DNA from: Bacilli bacterium
GTDB taxonomy: Bacteria > Bacillota_I > Bacilli_A > RFN20 > CAG-826
Assembly: GCA_017454295.1 (NCBI GenBank)
Contig: JAFTDF010000031.1
Span: forward strand, 1-32,114
Direction: 5' to 3'
DNA length: 32,114 nucleotides
A program made the translations under genes and the position numbers. The notes below the pieces were generated by a model. That model saw only the letters and a list, made by a program, of their open reading frames with translations. It made no database searches and was not told where the DNA came from. Below, in pieces: positions 22,202 to 28,937 of this stretch (its first letter is position 1; each line of letters starts with the position of its first letter).

Positions 22202-22893
22202 TTCCCCCCTACCGTCAAACCATCCATTTAAAAGCCGAACACGTCGACGCGTTCCGGCGTCTTCGCCCCAGCGTCCTCGCCCGGTTTTTCCAAGAAGCCT
22301 GCATCGCCCATACCGAGGAACTTGGCATGGGGCGGAAGAAAACCCTCGACCGGGGACTGCTTTGGGTACTTGCCAACGAACACTATAAAATCCACCGCTT
22401 CCCCGTCTATGACGAAGAGATCGAACTCGTTTGCTATCCGGGGACAATGCTCCATTTCTTCTTCCCCCGTTATTTGGAAATCCGTTCCAAGCAAGGCGAA
22501 TTGCTTATCCAAGCCACCGCGATTTGGACCCTCATCGATGAAAAATCGCGCCAAATGGTCGATCCCCAAGAAAAGGGGGTCATCGTCCATGGCCAGGAAA
22601 ACGGAACGGAAATCCCGCCATCGCTACGGGTCGTTTCCTCGCTATCGCTAGACAAAGAAATCGAACTCAAGGCCACCTATTCCCGCTCCGACATCAACGG
22701 TCACTTAAGCCACCTTGCCTATTTCGATGCCTCGATGGACGCCTTAAAGAACCCCGAACCCCCTTTAAAGGAAATCCTCATCGCCTATAAAAAAGAGTTG
22801 CGGTTTGGGGAAACCACCAAACTATCTTATGGGGAAGAAGATGGCCAAGCCTACTTCCTCTCCCCCGAGGTTTCCTTGCTACTACGCTTCTAA
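22198..22893 (+). CDS. Acyl-ACP thioesterase (FatA/hotdog family)
   Basis: A 231-residue protein with two hotdog repeats. The first (about 1-130) contains the long helix RPSVLARFFQEACIAHTEELG and the strand region LLWVLANEHYKIHRFPVYDEEI. The second (about 145-231) contains RSDINGHLSHLAYFDASMDAL, matching the 'D.N.HVNN..Y..W' element of plant and bacterial acyl-ACP thioesterases, with HLSHLAYF in place of HVNNVKYI. It would release free acid from the neighbouring ACP. GTG start overlaps the ACP stop. Last gene of the ligase-ACP-thioesterase operon, followed by a strong terminator. Confidence 0.85.
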   Translation: MIPPYRQTIHLKAEHVDAFRRLRPSVLARFFQEACIAHTEELGMGRKKTLDRGLLWVLANEHYKIHRFPVYDEEIELVCYPGTMLHFFFPRYLEIRSKQGELLIQATAIWTLIDEKSRQMVDPQEKGVIVHGQENGTEIPPSLRVVSSLSLDKEIELKATYSRSDINGHLSHLAYFDASMDALKNPEPPLKEILIAYKKELRFGETTKLSYGEEDGQAYFLSPEVSLLLRF

Positions 22894-22902
22894 AGTTCCC
22901 AG

Positions 22903-22933
22903 GAAACGGGCGCCTCACCCGTTTCTTTTTTTC
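22903..22933 (+). terminator. Terminator of the ligase-ACP-thioesterase operon
   Basis: GAAACGGG (22903-22910) pairs with CCCGTTTC (22918-22925), followed by seven T residues. Confidence 0.92.
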
Positions 22934-22943
22934 CCGCCTTTTT

Positions 22944-22949
22944 TATAAT
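22944..22949 (+). promoter_or_regulatory. -10 box of the metalloprotease lipoprotein gene
   Basis: TATAAT immediately after the preceding terminator, 7 bases before the ATG at 22957. Predicts a leaderless or nearly leaderless mRNA. No clear -35. Confidence 0.6.
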
Positions 22950-22956
22950 GGTTTCT

Positions 22957-25101
22957 ATGAAACCGAAACGCTTGCTTCTCTCCTTGATGTCCACACTGGC
23001 CCTTAGTGGTTGCAGCTGTTCCTTTCTTTCGGGTTTACTCCCCACTAGTAGTAACAACGCTTCCACGGAAACCTCTAGCAGCACACCTTCCGTTTCTTCT
23101 TCTAGTTCCGCTTATAACCCCTTTGGATTTTATCTAGGAGAGGAAAACGTGCTCTTAGTGGAAGGGCAGCATTACCGCGTTTCCTATTTCCGCGATGACG
23201 AAGGGGAAATCGTCGAATACGACACCGAGCACCGCTATGTCGAAGATACCGTCATCACCAGCAAAGATCCCACCATCGTAAGCGTTACCGAAAAAGGCTA
23301 TTTCGAGGGCTTGAAAGAAGGCGAGACCGATTTGGTCTATTCCATCGCCGGTAAATACGATTTGACCCTCCATGTCAAGGTCGAGACCAAACGTCTCACC
23401 GATCTGACCGTGGAAAACGTCAAAAGCCTCTATTACCAAGGGCAGACCTTCCGCTTCTTGGGCGATGTCAAAGCCGTCTACCAAAACGGTTATGCGGAAA
23501 TCGTCGCCCCTAGCGTCGATGCCTCTGACGTGGATATGGGAAAAGTCGGCACCTACACCTGCCGCGTCTCCTACACCCTTGGGGAAGTCACCATTTCCAA
23601 AGAGGTAAGCGTCTCCGTCGTCGATGGCGGCGGCACCGTGCCCATGGCCCGTTCCGTCTACGATCTGGACCGTAGCGCCCTCTATGGCGGGGCCACCGGC
23701 ACCCCTTTAAGCGGCACGTCGAAACTCCTCGTCATCCCCGTCGCTTTTAGCGATACCCCCACGTTGATTCCCAATATGGACAATGTCCGTTCCGATATCC
23801 ACGACGTCTTCTTCGCCGAAGGGACGGATCTAGGCTACTATAGCGTCGCTTCCTTCTACGAAGCCGAATCCAAGGGCAAAGTCCGTCTCGAAGGCACCGT
23901 CGCCCCTTGGTACCACGTCAGTGCCCCCGCTTCCGCCTATTACGCTGACGATGGGGAATACCGTCTCCGCGATATCGTTAATGGCGCCCTCGAGTGGTAT
24001 TTCACTTCCCATCCCAGCGAAAGCAAGCTCGATTACGACGCCGATCATGACGGCCATCTCGATGGGGTCATCTTCGTCTATGGGGCGACCGACTACCAAA
24101 CCGGCGACCGTAGTAGCGATGCCATGTGGGCCGCGGTCCATTCTTCCAGTTCCTATGCCCCCGATCCAAGCGACCCCACCTGTTCCACTTTCATGTGGGC
24201 CAGTTATGACTTCATGTATGGTTCCCGCGAAGTCTCCGCCGAGCGCACCGGCAATCCCGCAGGCTATGCTAGCGGCCACATGGTCACCGGTTCCGCCCAA
24301 TATGACGACGTCACCCTCGAGACCGTGACCTTCATCCATGAGATGGGGCATATGTTCGGCCTCAACGACTATTATTCCGCCGGAGGAAAAGCCCATTTTG
24401 CCGGCAGTTGCTCCATGCAGGATAAAAGCTCCTTTGGCCATGAGCCGTATAGTTTGCTCCTTTATAACTGGGCTTCCCCGATGATTCCCGAAAGCAGCAT
24501 CACCCTCACCATCGAGGATTTCCAATCCTCCCATGACGTGGTCTTGCTTAGCCCGAGTTGGAACGCCGTCGATTCTCCTTTTGACGAATATTTGCTCGTG
24601 GAGCTCTACACCCCCCGCGGCCTCCATGAATTCGACGCCTTCTCTCGAAACCACACCTACGCCGGGCAAGATAGCGGCACCATGCAAGAAAGCGGCATCC
24701 GCCTCTGGCATGTCGATGCGCGTTTGGTCCAACTTGATTCCAAAGGTGACCCCATCGGTTTCGTCACCGATCCGAATCTGGGACGGGTCCGCCAAGTCGC
24801 CGATAACGAAGTCGATAACGGGCCGATCTTTGGCTCCTTGGTGCCGGAGAATCCCTATCATGAACTCGTGCTTATCCGTAACGACACCGAGATGAATACC
24901 TTGCCCGAAGTCGCGATCCGACGCACCGATTTCTTCCAAGCGGGCGATTCCTTCGATATGGCCACCTTCGGTAAGCAATTCGCTAACGATGGCAAGCTCA
25001 ATTCGGGGTTGGATCTGGGCTGGAGGTTCCATGTCGATTCCATATCCAAGCGTCTCGATCATAGCGCCACCGCCACGATCACCTTCACCAAAACCGCCTA
25101 A
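22957..25101 (+). CDS. Surface lipoprotein with Ig-like domains and M6-like metalloprotease
   Basis: A 714-residue exported lipoprotein. The signal peptide has lipobox LALSGC (C19), then a Ser/Thr-rich linker (about 28-52). Two bacterial Ig-like domains follow (about 90-150 with SKDPTIVSVTEKGYFEG, and about 155-225). The catalytic part (about 230-600) has the zinc motif HEMGHMFGLND (H461, E462, H465, D471), the HExxHxxGxxD form of M6/snapalysin metzincins, and a possible Met-turn at SCSMQD about 17 residues later. It likely cleaves host or dietary proteins at the cell surface (inference). The ATG at 22957 is preferred over 22948, which lies inside the -10 box. Confidence 0.88.
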   Translation: MKPKRLLLSLMSTLALSGCSCSFLSGLLPTSSNNASTETSSSTPSVSSSSSAYNPFGFYLGEENVLLVEGQHYRVSYFRDDEGEIVEYDTEHRYVEDTVITSKDPTIVSVTEKGYFEGLKEGETDLVYSIAGKYDLTLHVKVETKRLTDLTVENVKSLYYQGQTFRFLGDVKAVYQNGYAEIVAPSVDASDVDMGKVGTYTCRVSYTLGEVTISKEVSVSVVDGGGTVPMARSVYDLDRSALYGGATGTPLSGTSKLLVIPVAFSDTPTLIPNMDNVRSDIHDVFFAEGTDLGYYSVASFYEAESKGKVRLEGTVAPWYHVSAPASAYYADDGEYRLRDIVNGALEWYFTSHPSESKLDYDADHDGHLDGVIFVYGATDYQTGDRSSDAMWAAVHSSSSYAPDPSDPTCSTFMWASYDFMYGSREVSAERTGNPAGYASGHMVTGSAQYDDVTLETVTFIHEMGHMFGLNDYYSAGGKAHFAGSCSMQDKSSFGHEPYSLLLYNWASPMIPESSITLTIEDFQSSHDVVLLSPSWNAVDSPFDEYLLVELYTPRGLHEFDAFSRNHTYAGQDSGTMQESGIRLWHVDARLVQLDSKGDPIGFVTDPNLGRVRQVADNEVDNGPIFGSLVPENPYHELVLIRNDTEMNTLPEVAIRRTDFFQAGDSFDMATFGKQFANDGKLNSGLDLGWRFHVDSISKRLDHSATATITFTKTA

Positions 25102-25106
25102 AAGAA

Positions 25107-25131
25107 AGGGACCATCCGGTCCCTATTTTTA
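25107..25131. terminator. Bidirectional terminator between convergent genes
   Basis: AGGGACC pairs with GGTCCCT around ATCC (25107-25124). TATTTTTATTT follows on the plus strand, and TTTCTTTT on the minus strand. It serves the metalloprotease gene and probably threonine aldolase, whose stop overlaps its edge. Confidence 0.85.
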
Positions 25132-26154
25132 TTTCAGCAACGCTTCGAGGAAGGTGAGTGCTTCTTTGACATCGGTTTTGCTCGTGGCAAAGGAGGTGAC
25201 AAAGCGGATGGTCATATCATTGCCCGCCTCGCTCCATTTCTCGCAGCCGAGCTCTTCGATGATGGCCTTGGCCTTGGCTTTGGGGAAGGTGGCGAAGATT
25301 TGGTTGGTGGGCGAAGGGAGCATCTCCACCTTCAAACGGGCCAGTCCTTCCTTCAATAAGGTCGCCATCTCATTGGCGTGTCTGGCAAGCTCGAAATAGA
25401 GTCCATCCTTGAAAACCGTCTCGAATTGGATGCCCAGGGCATAGCCTTTGGCTAACATCGCCCCTTGGTTTTTGATGTGGTAACGGAAATCCGCGGCGAG
25501 ATGGGGATGATTGACCACCAAAGCCTCCCCAAAGAGCAATCCGTTTTTGGTGCCGCCGGCATAGAAGGCATCGCAAAGTCGTCCCATTTCGGAGGGATCG
25601 ATGTCGTTTTCGCTTGAAGTGAGCGCACTGCCTAGGCGTGCCCCATCGACGAAGAGATATAGCCCATGTTGCTTGCAGCAAGCATAGAGGGCGGAGAGTT
25701 CGTCTTTGGTATAGATGGTGCCGATTTCGGTGGAATCGGAAATATAAACCATGGCCGGTTTGACCATATGTTCGTCGGCGTGGGCGGCAAGGGCCTTCTC
25801 CACTTCTTTGGGAAGGACTTTCCCATCCTTCCCCGGCACGACGATGATCTTATGGCCTGTGGCTTCGACGGCCCCGGTTTCATGGACGTTGATATGGCCG
25901 CTGCTGGCGGCGATGACGGCTTCGTAAGGACGAAGCGCTTTGCTGATGAAGGTGGCGTTGGTCTGGGTGCCTCCGGCGAGGAAGAAAACGCTGGCGTTTG
26001 GAGCCCCGAATACTTCGCGGATGAGCTTGGCGGCATGCTCGCTATGGGCATCGAGGCCATAGGCCACATTCTGGTCGAGGCAATGTTTGGTGAGGGCCTC
26101 CATCACGCGAGGATGGGCCAGTTCGCTATAGTCGTTACGGAATTTTCTTCCCAT
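25129..26154 (-). CDS. Low-specificity L-threonine aldolase
   Basis: A 341-residue PLP-dependent enzyme that splits threonine or allo-threonine into glycine and acetaldehyde. Visible features are the N-terminal DYSELAHPRVMEAL, the HSEHAAKLIREVFG and GGTQTNATFISK segments near residues 38-70, HINVHETGAVEATGHK, the PLP-contact region LFVDGARLGSAL, and the Schiff-base lysine in YAGGTKNGLLFG (about residue 207). Length is typical. It has a proper ribosome site (AAGAAGG, 8 bases before the ATG). It may supply glycine. Confidence 0.93.
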   Translation of the reverse strand: MGRKFRNDYSELAHPRVMEALTKHCLDQNVAYGLDAHSEHAAKLIREVFGAPNASVFFLAGGTQTNATFISKALRPYEAVIAASSGHINVHETGAVEATGHKIIVVPGKDGKVLPKEVEKALAAHADEHMVKPAMVYISDSTEIGTIYTKDELSALYACCKQHGLYLFVDGARLGSALTSSENDIDPSEMGRLCDAFYAGGTKNGLLFGEALVVNHPHLAADFRYHIKNQGAMLAKGYALGIQFETVFKDGLYFELARHANEMATLLKEGLARLKVEMLPSPTNQIFATFPKAKAKAIIEELGCEKWSEAGNDMTIRFVTSFATSKTDVKEALTFLEALLK

Positions 26155-26178
26155 AAGGGTTACCTTCTTTCGTCAAGT

Positions 26179-26187
26179 ATTGTAGCA
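26179..26187 (-). promoter_or_regulatory. Extended -10 promoter of threonine aldolase
   Basis: TGCTACAAT on the minus strand, 24 bases before the ATG, with a normal Shine-Dalgarno between. This contrasts with the leaderless genes in the window. Confidence 0.5.
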
Positions 26188-26201
26188 ATCTCCCTAGAGA
26201 T

Positions 26202-26720
26202 TCACATGGATTTGCTCTCCGGATGGTGTCCTAATGCCTTGCTTAGGGGAAGCGATAGTAACATGGCAATGAGGGCACAACCGACCCCCTGCACCACATC
26301 GAAGCCAAAGCTCACCCAAGCGGCTTCCGCGTAGAGGGAGAGATAAATCGGAAGGTATCCAAAGGGCATGAGCAACCCACCGACGAAGATGCCGAAGACA
26401 GAAAGCCGAGGGTGTTTTCGTAAAAGGAACATCACCCCAAAGGAGGCAAGCACCATGATCGATTTGGCCAAGATCGTCGAAGGGATAAACAGGGCATAGC
26501 CATTGGCTAAATCGGCAAACACGCCGCCGATGAGGGCCGTCCCTAATCCCACGATGGGTCCAAATAAATAGGTCGCGAGAAGGGAAATGGCGTCGCCAAA
26601 GGAAAAATAACCCGCCCCGCCGGCATAAGGGATTCCCAAAAAGGCGGTCACCAAAAAGCAGAGGGCCCCGAAAATCCCAGTGGCGACGATGGTTTGGATG
26701 GCGCGGAGTCGTTGAAACAT
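26202..26720 (-). CDS. ECF transporter S component (HmpT/COG4720-like)
   Basis: A 172-residue integral membrane protein with about six hydrophobic segments. The stretch GYFSFGDAISLLATYLFGP, then ALIGGVFADLANGYALFIP and STILAKSIM, matches the pattern of S components in the COG4720 group (proposed thiamine-precursor carriers), which join a shared ECF energising module not seen here. Substrate is not certain. The ATG at 26720 gives the short N-terminus usual in the family but has no ribosome site. A TTG at 26747, 4 bases after the GNAT stop, has a weak AAGG and would add 9 residues. Confidence 0.8.
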   Translation of the reverse strand: MFQRLRAIQTIVATGIFGALCFLVTAFLGIPYAGGAGYFSFGDAISLLATYLFGPIVGLGTALIGGVFADLANGYALFIPSTILAKSIMVLASFGVMFLLRKHPRLSVFGIFVGGLLMPFGYLPIYLSLYAEAAWVSFGFDVVQGVGCALIAMLLSLPLSKALGHHPESKSM

Positions 26721-26751
26721 AAGCAGATGCCAAAACCGGTCAATCAAAGCC

Positions 26752-27219
26752 TTAGCCTTGGCCCTTTATGGGACATTCCAAGGCGAGGTAACGCACTTCT
26801 AACCCCATTTTCTTATAGAAGGAAGCGGCTTCTTGGTTGCCTGCCCACAGGTGAAGGGTGATCGCTTCAACCCCATTTAAGGCGGCTTGGGCTTTCACAT
26901 AGGCGAATAAGGCGGAACCGATCCCCTGGTTTTGCATTGATTCATCCACGCAGAAATCGTCGATATAGAGGGTCTTTTGCCTCGTGGTGCCGCTGCTAGT
27001 TTGCTCACAGAAGGCATAGCCCACCACGTTCCCTTCGAAGACGGCGACATAGATGGGACGATCGGGTCGCTTCAATATCGAGCGCAATTCCCCTTCCTCG
27101 TATTTGCGTTCCCCCTTCTTGAATAAATCGGGCCGTAACGCGGCGTGGAGATTGGCGATTTGGAGCAACAAATCGAGGAGACGAGGAATGTCTTTTTCTT
27201 CGGCGATACGGAAATCCAT
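26752..27219 (-). CDS. GNAT family N-acetyltransferase
   Basis: A 155-residue acetyltransferase. It begins MDFRIAEEKDIPRLLDLL, a classic GNAT start. Motif A is DDFCVDESMQNQGIGSALF with the acetyl-CoA loop QNQGIG, followed by motif B with ITLHLWAGNQEAASFYKKMG. The substrate is unknown. The ATG at 27219 is chosen over upstream starts that cross the promoter and the poly-A region. It has no Shine-Dalgarno. First gene of a short operon with the ECF S component. Confidence 0.88.
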   Translation of the reverse strand: MDFRIAEEKDIPRLLDLLLQIANLHAALRPDLFKKGERKYEEGELRSILKRPDRPIYVAVFEGNVVGYAFCEQTSSGTTRQKTLYIDDFCVDESMQNQGIGSALFAYVKAQAALNGVEAITLHLWAGNQEAASFYKKMGLEVRYLALECPIKGQG

Positions 27220-27228
27220 GGATATTAG

Positions 27229-27234
27229 GTTATA
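27229..27234 (-). promoter_or_regulatory. Likely -10 box of the GNAT gene
   Basis: TATAAC on the minus strand, 9 bases before the ATG. With no ribosome site between, the mRNA would be nearly leaderless. Confidence 0.4.
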
Positions 27235-27256
27235 AGGGCATCGAAAAAAATGCATC

Positions 27257-27283
27257 AAAAAAAGCCTCGCAGGAAGCAAGGCT
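27257..27283 (-). terminator. Terminator of the ppk2 operon
   Basis: On the minus strand GCCTTGC (27276-27282) pairs with GCGAGGC (27264-27270) around TTCCT, followed by seven T residues. It lies just past the ROK kinase stop. Confidence 0.88.
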
Positions 27284-27293
27284 TTCGAAGTGG

Positions 27294-28274
27294 TTATTTC
27301 CGTTTTCCCTTTTCGGCGTCTTTGATCATGGCGAGCGCCCCATAGATGTTGGAATAATCACCAAGGGAGGCTTTCATGATTTCCACGCTCGGGCGGATGG
27401 CTGGCATCGCGTATTTGTCGATTTCGGCGAGGATCTTCTCCATGAAGAGGTCGCCCAAGGCTTCGATGACCCCGCCACCGAAGATGACGCAATCGGGGGA
27501 GAGGGCATTGATCATGCTGCCCGCCCCAATGGCGAGATAATGGCAGGCTTGGTCGATGGCTTCGAGGGCCACTTGGTCTTGGTGTTCCACCGCCATCTTG
27601 AGGAATTTGGATTTGAAGACGCCATGTTCGTCGATGGCTTCGCCCATCTCGGAAGGACGGCCCGCTTCGATTTGGGAAAGGATATATTTGGCCATGCCCT
27701 TCTTCGAAGAGAAGGCTTCGAGGCAGCCATGGTTGCCACAGCCACACAAAGGTCCATTCTCATCGATGATGAGGTGGCCGAGTTCGCCGGCTTTGAATTC
27801 GTGGCCGACATAGAGTTTCTTATTGAGGATCAAGCCTCCGCCGACGCCGGTGCCGATAAAGAAGCCGACGATGTTCTTATGACCGCGACCGGCCCCATAG
27901 CGATATTCACCGAGGACACCGACGTTAACATCGTTGCCAAGATAGAATTTGGCGCCGAATTCCTTTTCGATGGCGCTGCGAAGATCGTAGTTGCGCCACG
28001 GGAGGTTGGGGGTGAAGACGACGATGCCGTTTTTGGAATCGACGATGCCGGGAACCCCCGCGGAAATGGCGTTGATCTGGCTCTTCTTGATATTGGCTTT
28101 TTGCAGGAGCAAACGGGTGACTTCGATGATGACGGCTTCGATGTTCTCGCTTTCCGCCCCCTGATCGGTGGAGCGGCGTTTAACTTTGCAGACGAGCTTG
28201 TCTTTGCCGTTAAAAACCGCACCGAGGACTTTGGTCCCCCCAATATCCAAACAAATATTGTATTTCTTACTCAT
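27294..28274 (-). CDS. ROK family sugar kinase (glucokinase-like)
   Basis: A 326-residue sugar kinase of the ROK family. The ATP phosphate loop is CLDIGGTKVLGAVF (from residue 8). The sugar-binding region is VPGIVDSKNGIVVFTPNLPW and GNDVNVGVLGEYRYGAG. The zinc motif is CGCGNHGCLE, preceded by GELGHLIID. Glucokinase or a related hexokinase is the best guess; the exact sugar cannot be read from sequence. The ATG at 28274 has GGAGG upstream inside the preceding gene, which it overlaps by 8 bases. Co-transcription with ppk2 raises the idea of polyphosphate-fed sugar phosphorylation, though no polyphosphate glucokinase signature is evident. Confidence 0.92.
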   Translation of the reverse strand: MSKKYNICLDIGGTKVLGAVFNGKDKLVCKVKRRSTDQGAESENIEAVIIEVTRLLLQKANIKKSQINAISAGVPGIVDSKNGIVVFTPNLPWRNYDLRSAIEKEFGAKFYLGNDVNVGVLGEYRYGAGRGHKNIVGFFIGTGVGGGLILNKKLYVGHEFKAGELGHLIIDENGPLCGCGNHGCLEAFSSKKGMAKYILSQIEAGRPSEMGEAIDEHGVFKSKFLKMAVEHQDQVALEAIDQACHYLAIGAGSMINALSPDCVIFGGGVIEALGDLFMEKILAEIDKYAMPAIRPSVEIMKASLGDYSNIYGALAMIKDAEKGKRK

Positions 28275-28923
28275 TGGGTGCCTCCGGATTCTCCGCCACT
28301 TCTACCGGGGCTTCGGCTTCTTGCTTGGGCGCTTCCGCCTTGGGGGCACGCGGCTTACGAGGAGCACGCGGTTTACGCGGGGCACGGGCTTTCGGCGCGC
28401 TCTTTTCCGCGGGGGCCTCGCCTTCGGCTTTGGGCCTACGGGCACGCGGCTTGCGAGCCGGCTTTTCTTCGGGTTTCGGTTCTTCCTTGGCGGGTTCTTC
28501 TACCGGAGCGGGGGCTTCGCCTACCGGTTCGACGGGTTGGATCTTAAAGGAATAGACCAGCTGCATGAATTCTTCGATTTCCTTTTCGGAAAGGGCATCG
28601 AGGAAGCGATAGAACTGCTTGGCGGATTTGGCGAGGTCTTTTTTGGCGTGGAGGTAACGCAAGGCAAGGGGGCTAAGTTTCACGAAGCCGTTTTGTTCTT
28701 CCACCGCGCCTTTTTCCATCAAACGGGCGATGAGCTTCTGGACCTTCTCGGGTTTGAAATCGAGGGCTTCGCCGATGGCGAGGGCGTCCATATCCCCGTT
28801 TTTGGCGAGGAGTTTGATGATCTTCTTTTCCTTCTTGGACAAGTCAAATTGCGGCAATAATCCGAATTTCTCCAAGGCGGCGATGTAGGCTTTGTTTTTC
28901 AATTTGTTTTTGTTTTTGGACAT
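28267..28923 (-). CDS. Winged-helix protein with basic Pro/Ala/Lys/Arg-rich tail
   Basis: A 218-residue protein in two parts. Residues about 20-95 form a winged helix-turn-helix (KKEKKIIKLLAKNGDMDAL, then EKVQKLIARLMEKGAVEE and FVKLSPLALRY). From about 130, the chain is low-complexity, first E/P/A-rich, then basic with repeated K-P-R-A-P units (APRKPRAPRKPRAPK), ending acidic. The tail resembles histone H1-like or AT-hook-like DNA-binding extensions. It could be a regulator of its operon or a nucleoid protein. It lies between ppk2 (14 bases upstream) and the ROK kinase, with AAGGAG before its ATG. No named family recognised. Confidence 0.78.
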   Translation of the reverse strand: MSKNKNKLKNKAYIAALEKFGLLPQFDLSKKEKKIIKLLAKNGDMDALAIGEALDFKPEKVQKLIARLMEKGAVEEQNGFVKLSPLALRYLHAKKDLAKSAKQFYRFLDALSEKEIEEFMQLVYSFKIQPVEPVGEAPAPVEEPAKEEPKPEEKPARKPRARRPKAEGEAPAEKSAPKARAPRKPRAPRKPRAPKAEAPKQEAEAPVEVAENPEAPNE

Positions 28924-28937
28924 GGGTTTTGCTCCTT

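Noticed and set aside
23830..25062. Long minus-strand open frame (410 codons) opposite the metalloprotease gene.
   Set aside because: Composition-driven shadow; the plus frame has signal peptide, zinc motif and terminator.
26177..26200. Hairpin AATCTC/GAGATT after the ECF S gene considered as a terminator.
   Set aside because: The stem is short and has no T-tract; it overlaps the threonine aldolase promoter.
28300..28500. Repetitive sequence considered as a tandem repeat or CRISPR-like array.
   Set aside because: It encodes the K-P-R-A-P tail in frame; units are short and without spacers. No CRISPR array is seen anywhere in the window.
27540..28547. Plus-strand open frame (335 codons) spanning two minus genes.
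   Set aside because: Antisense to the ROK kinase and winged-helix genes, both with ribosome sites and family motifs.
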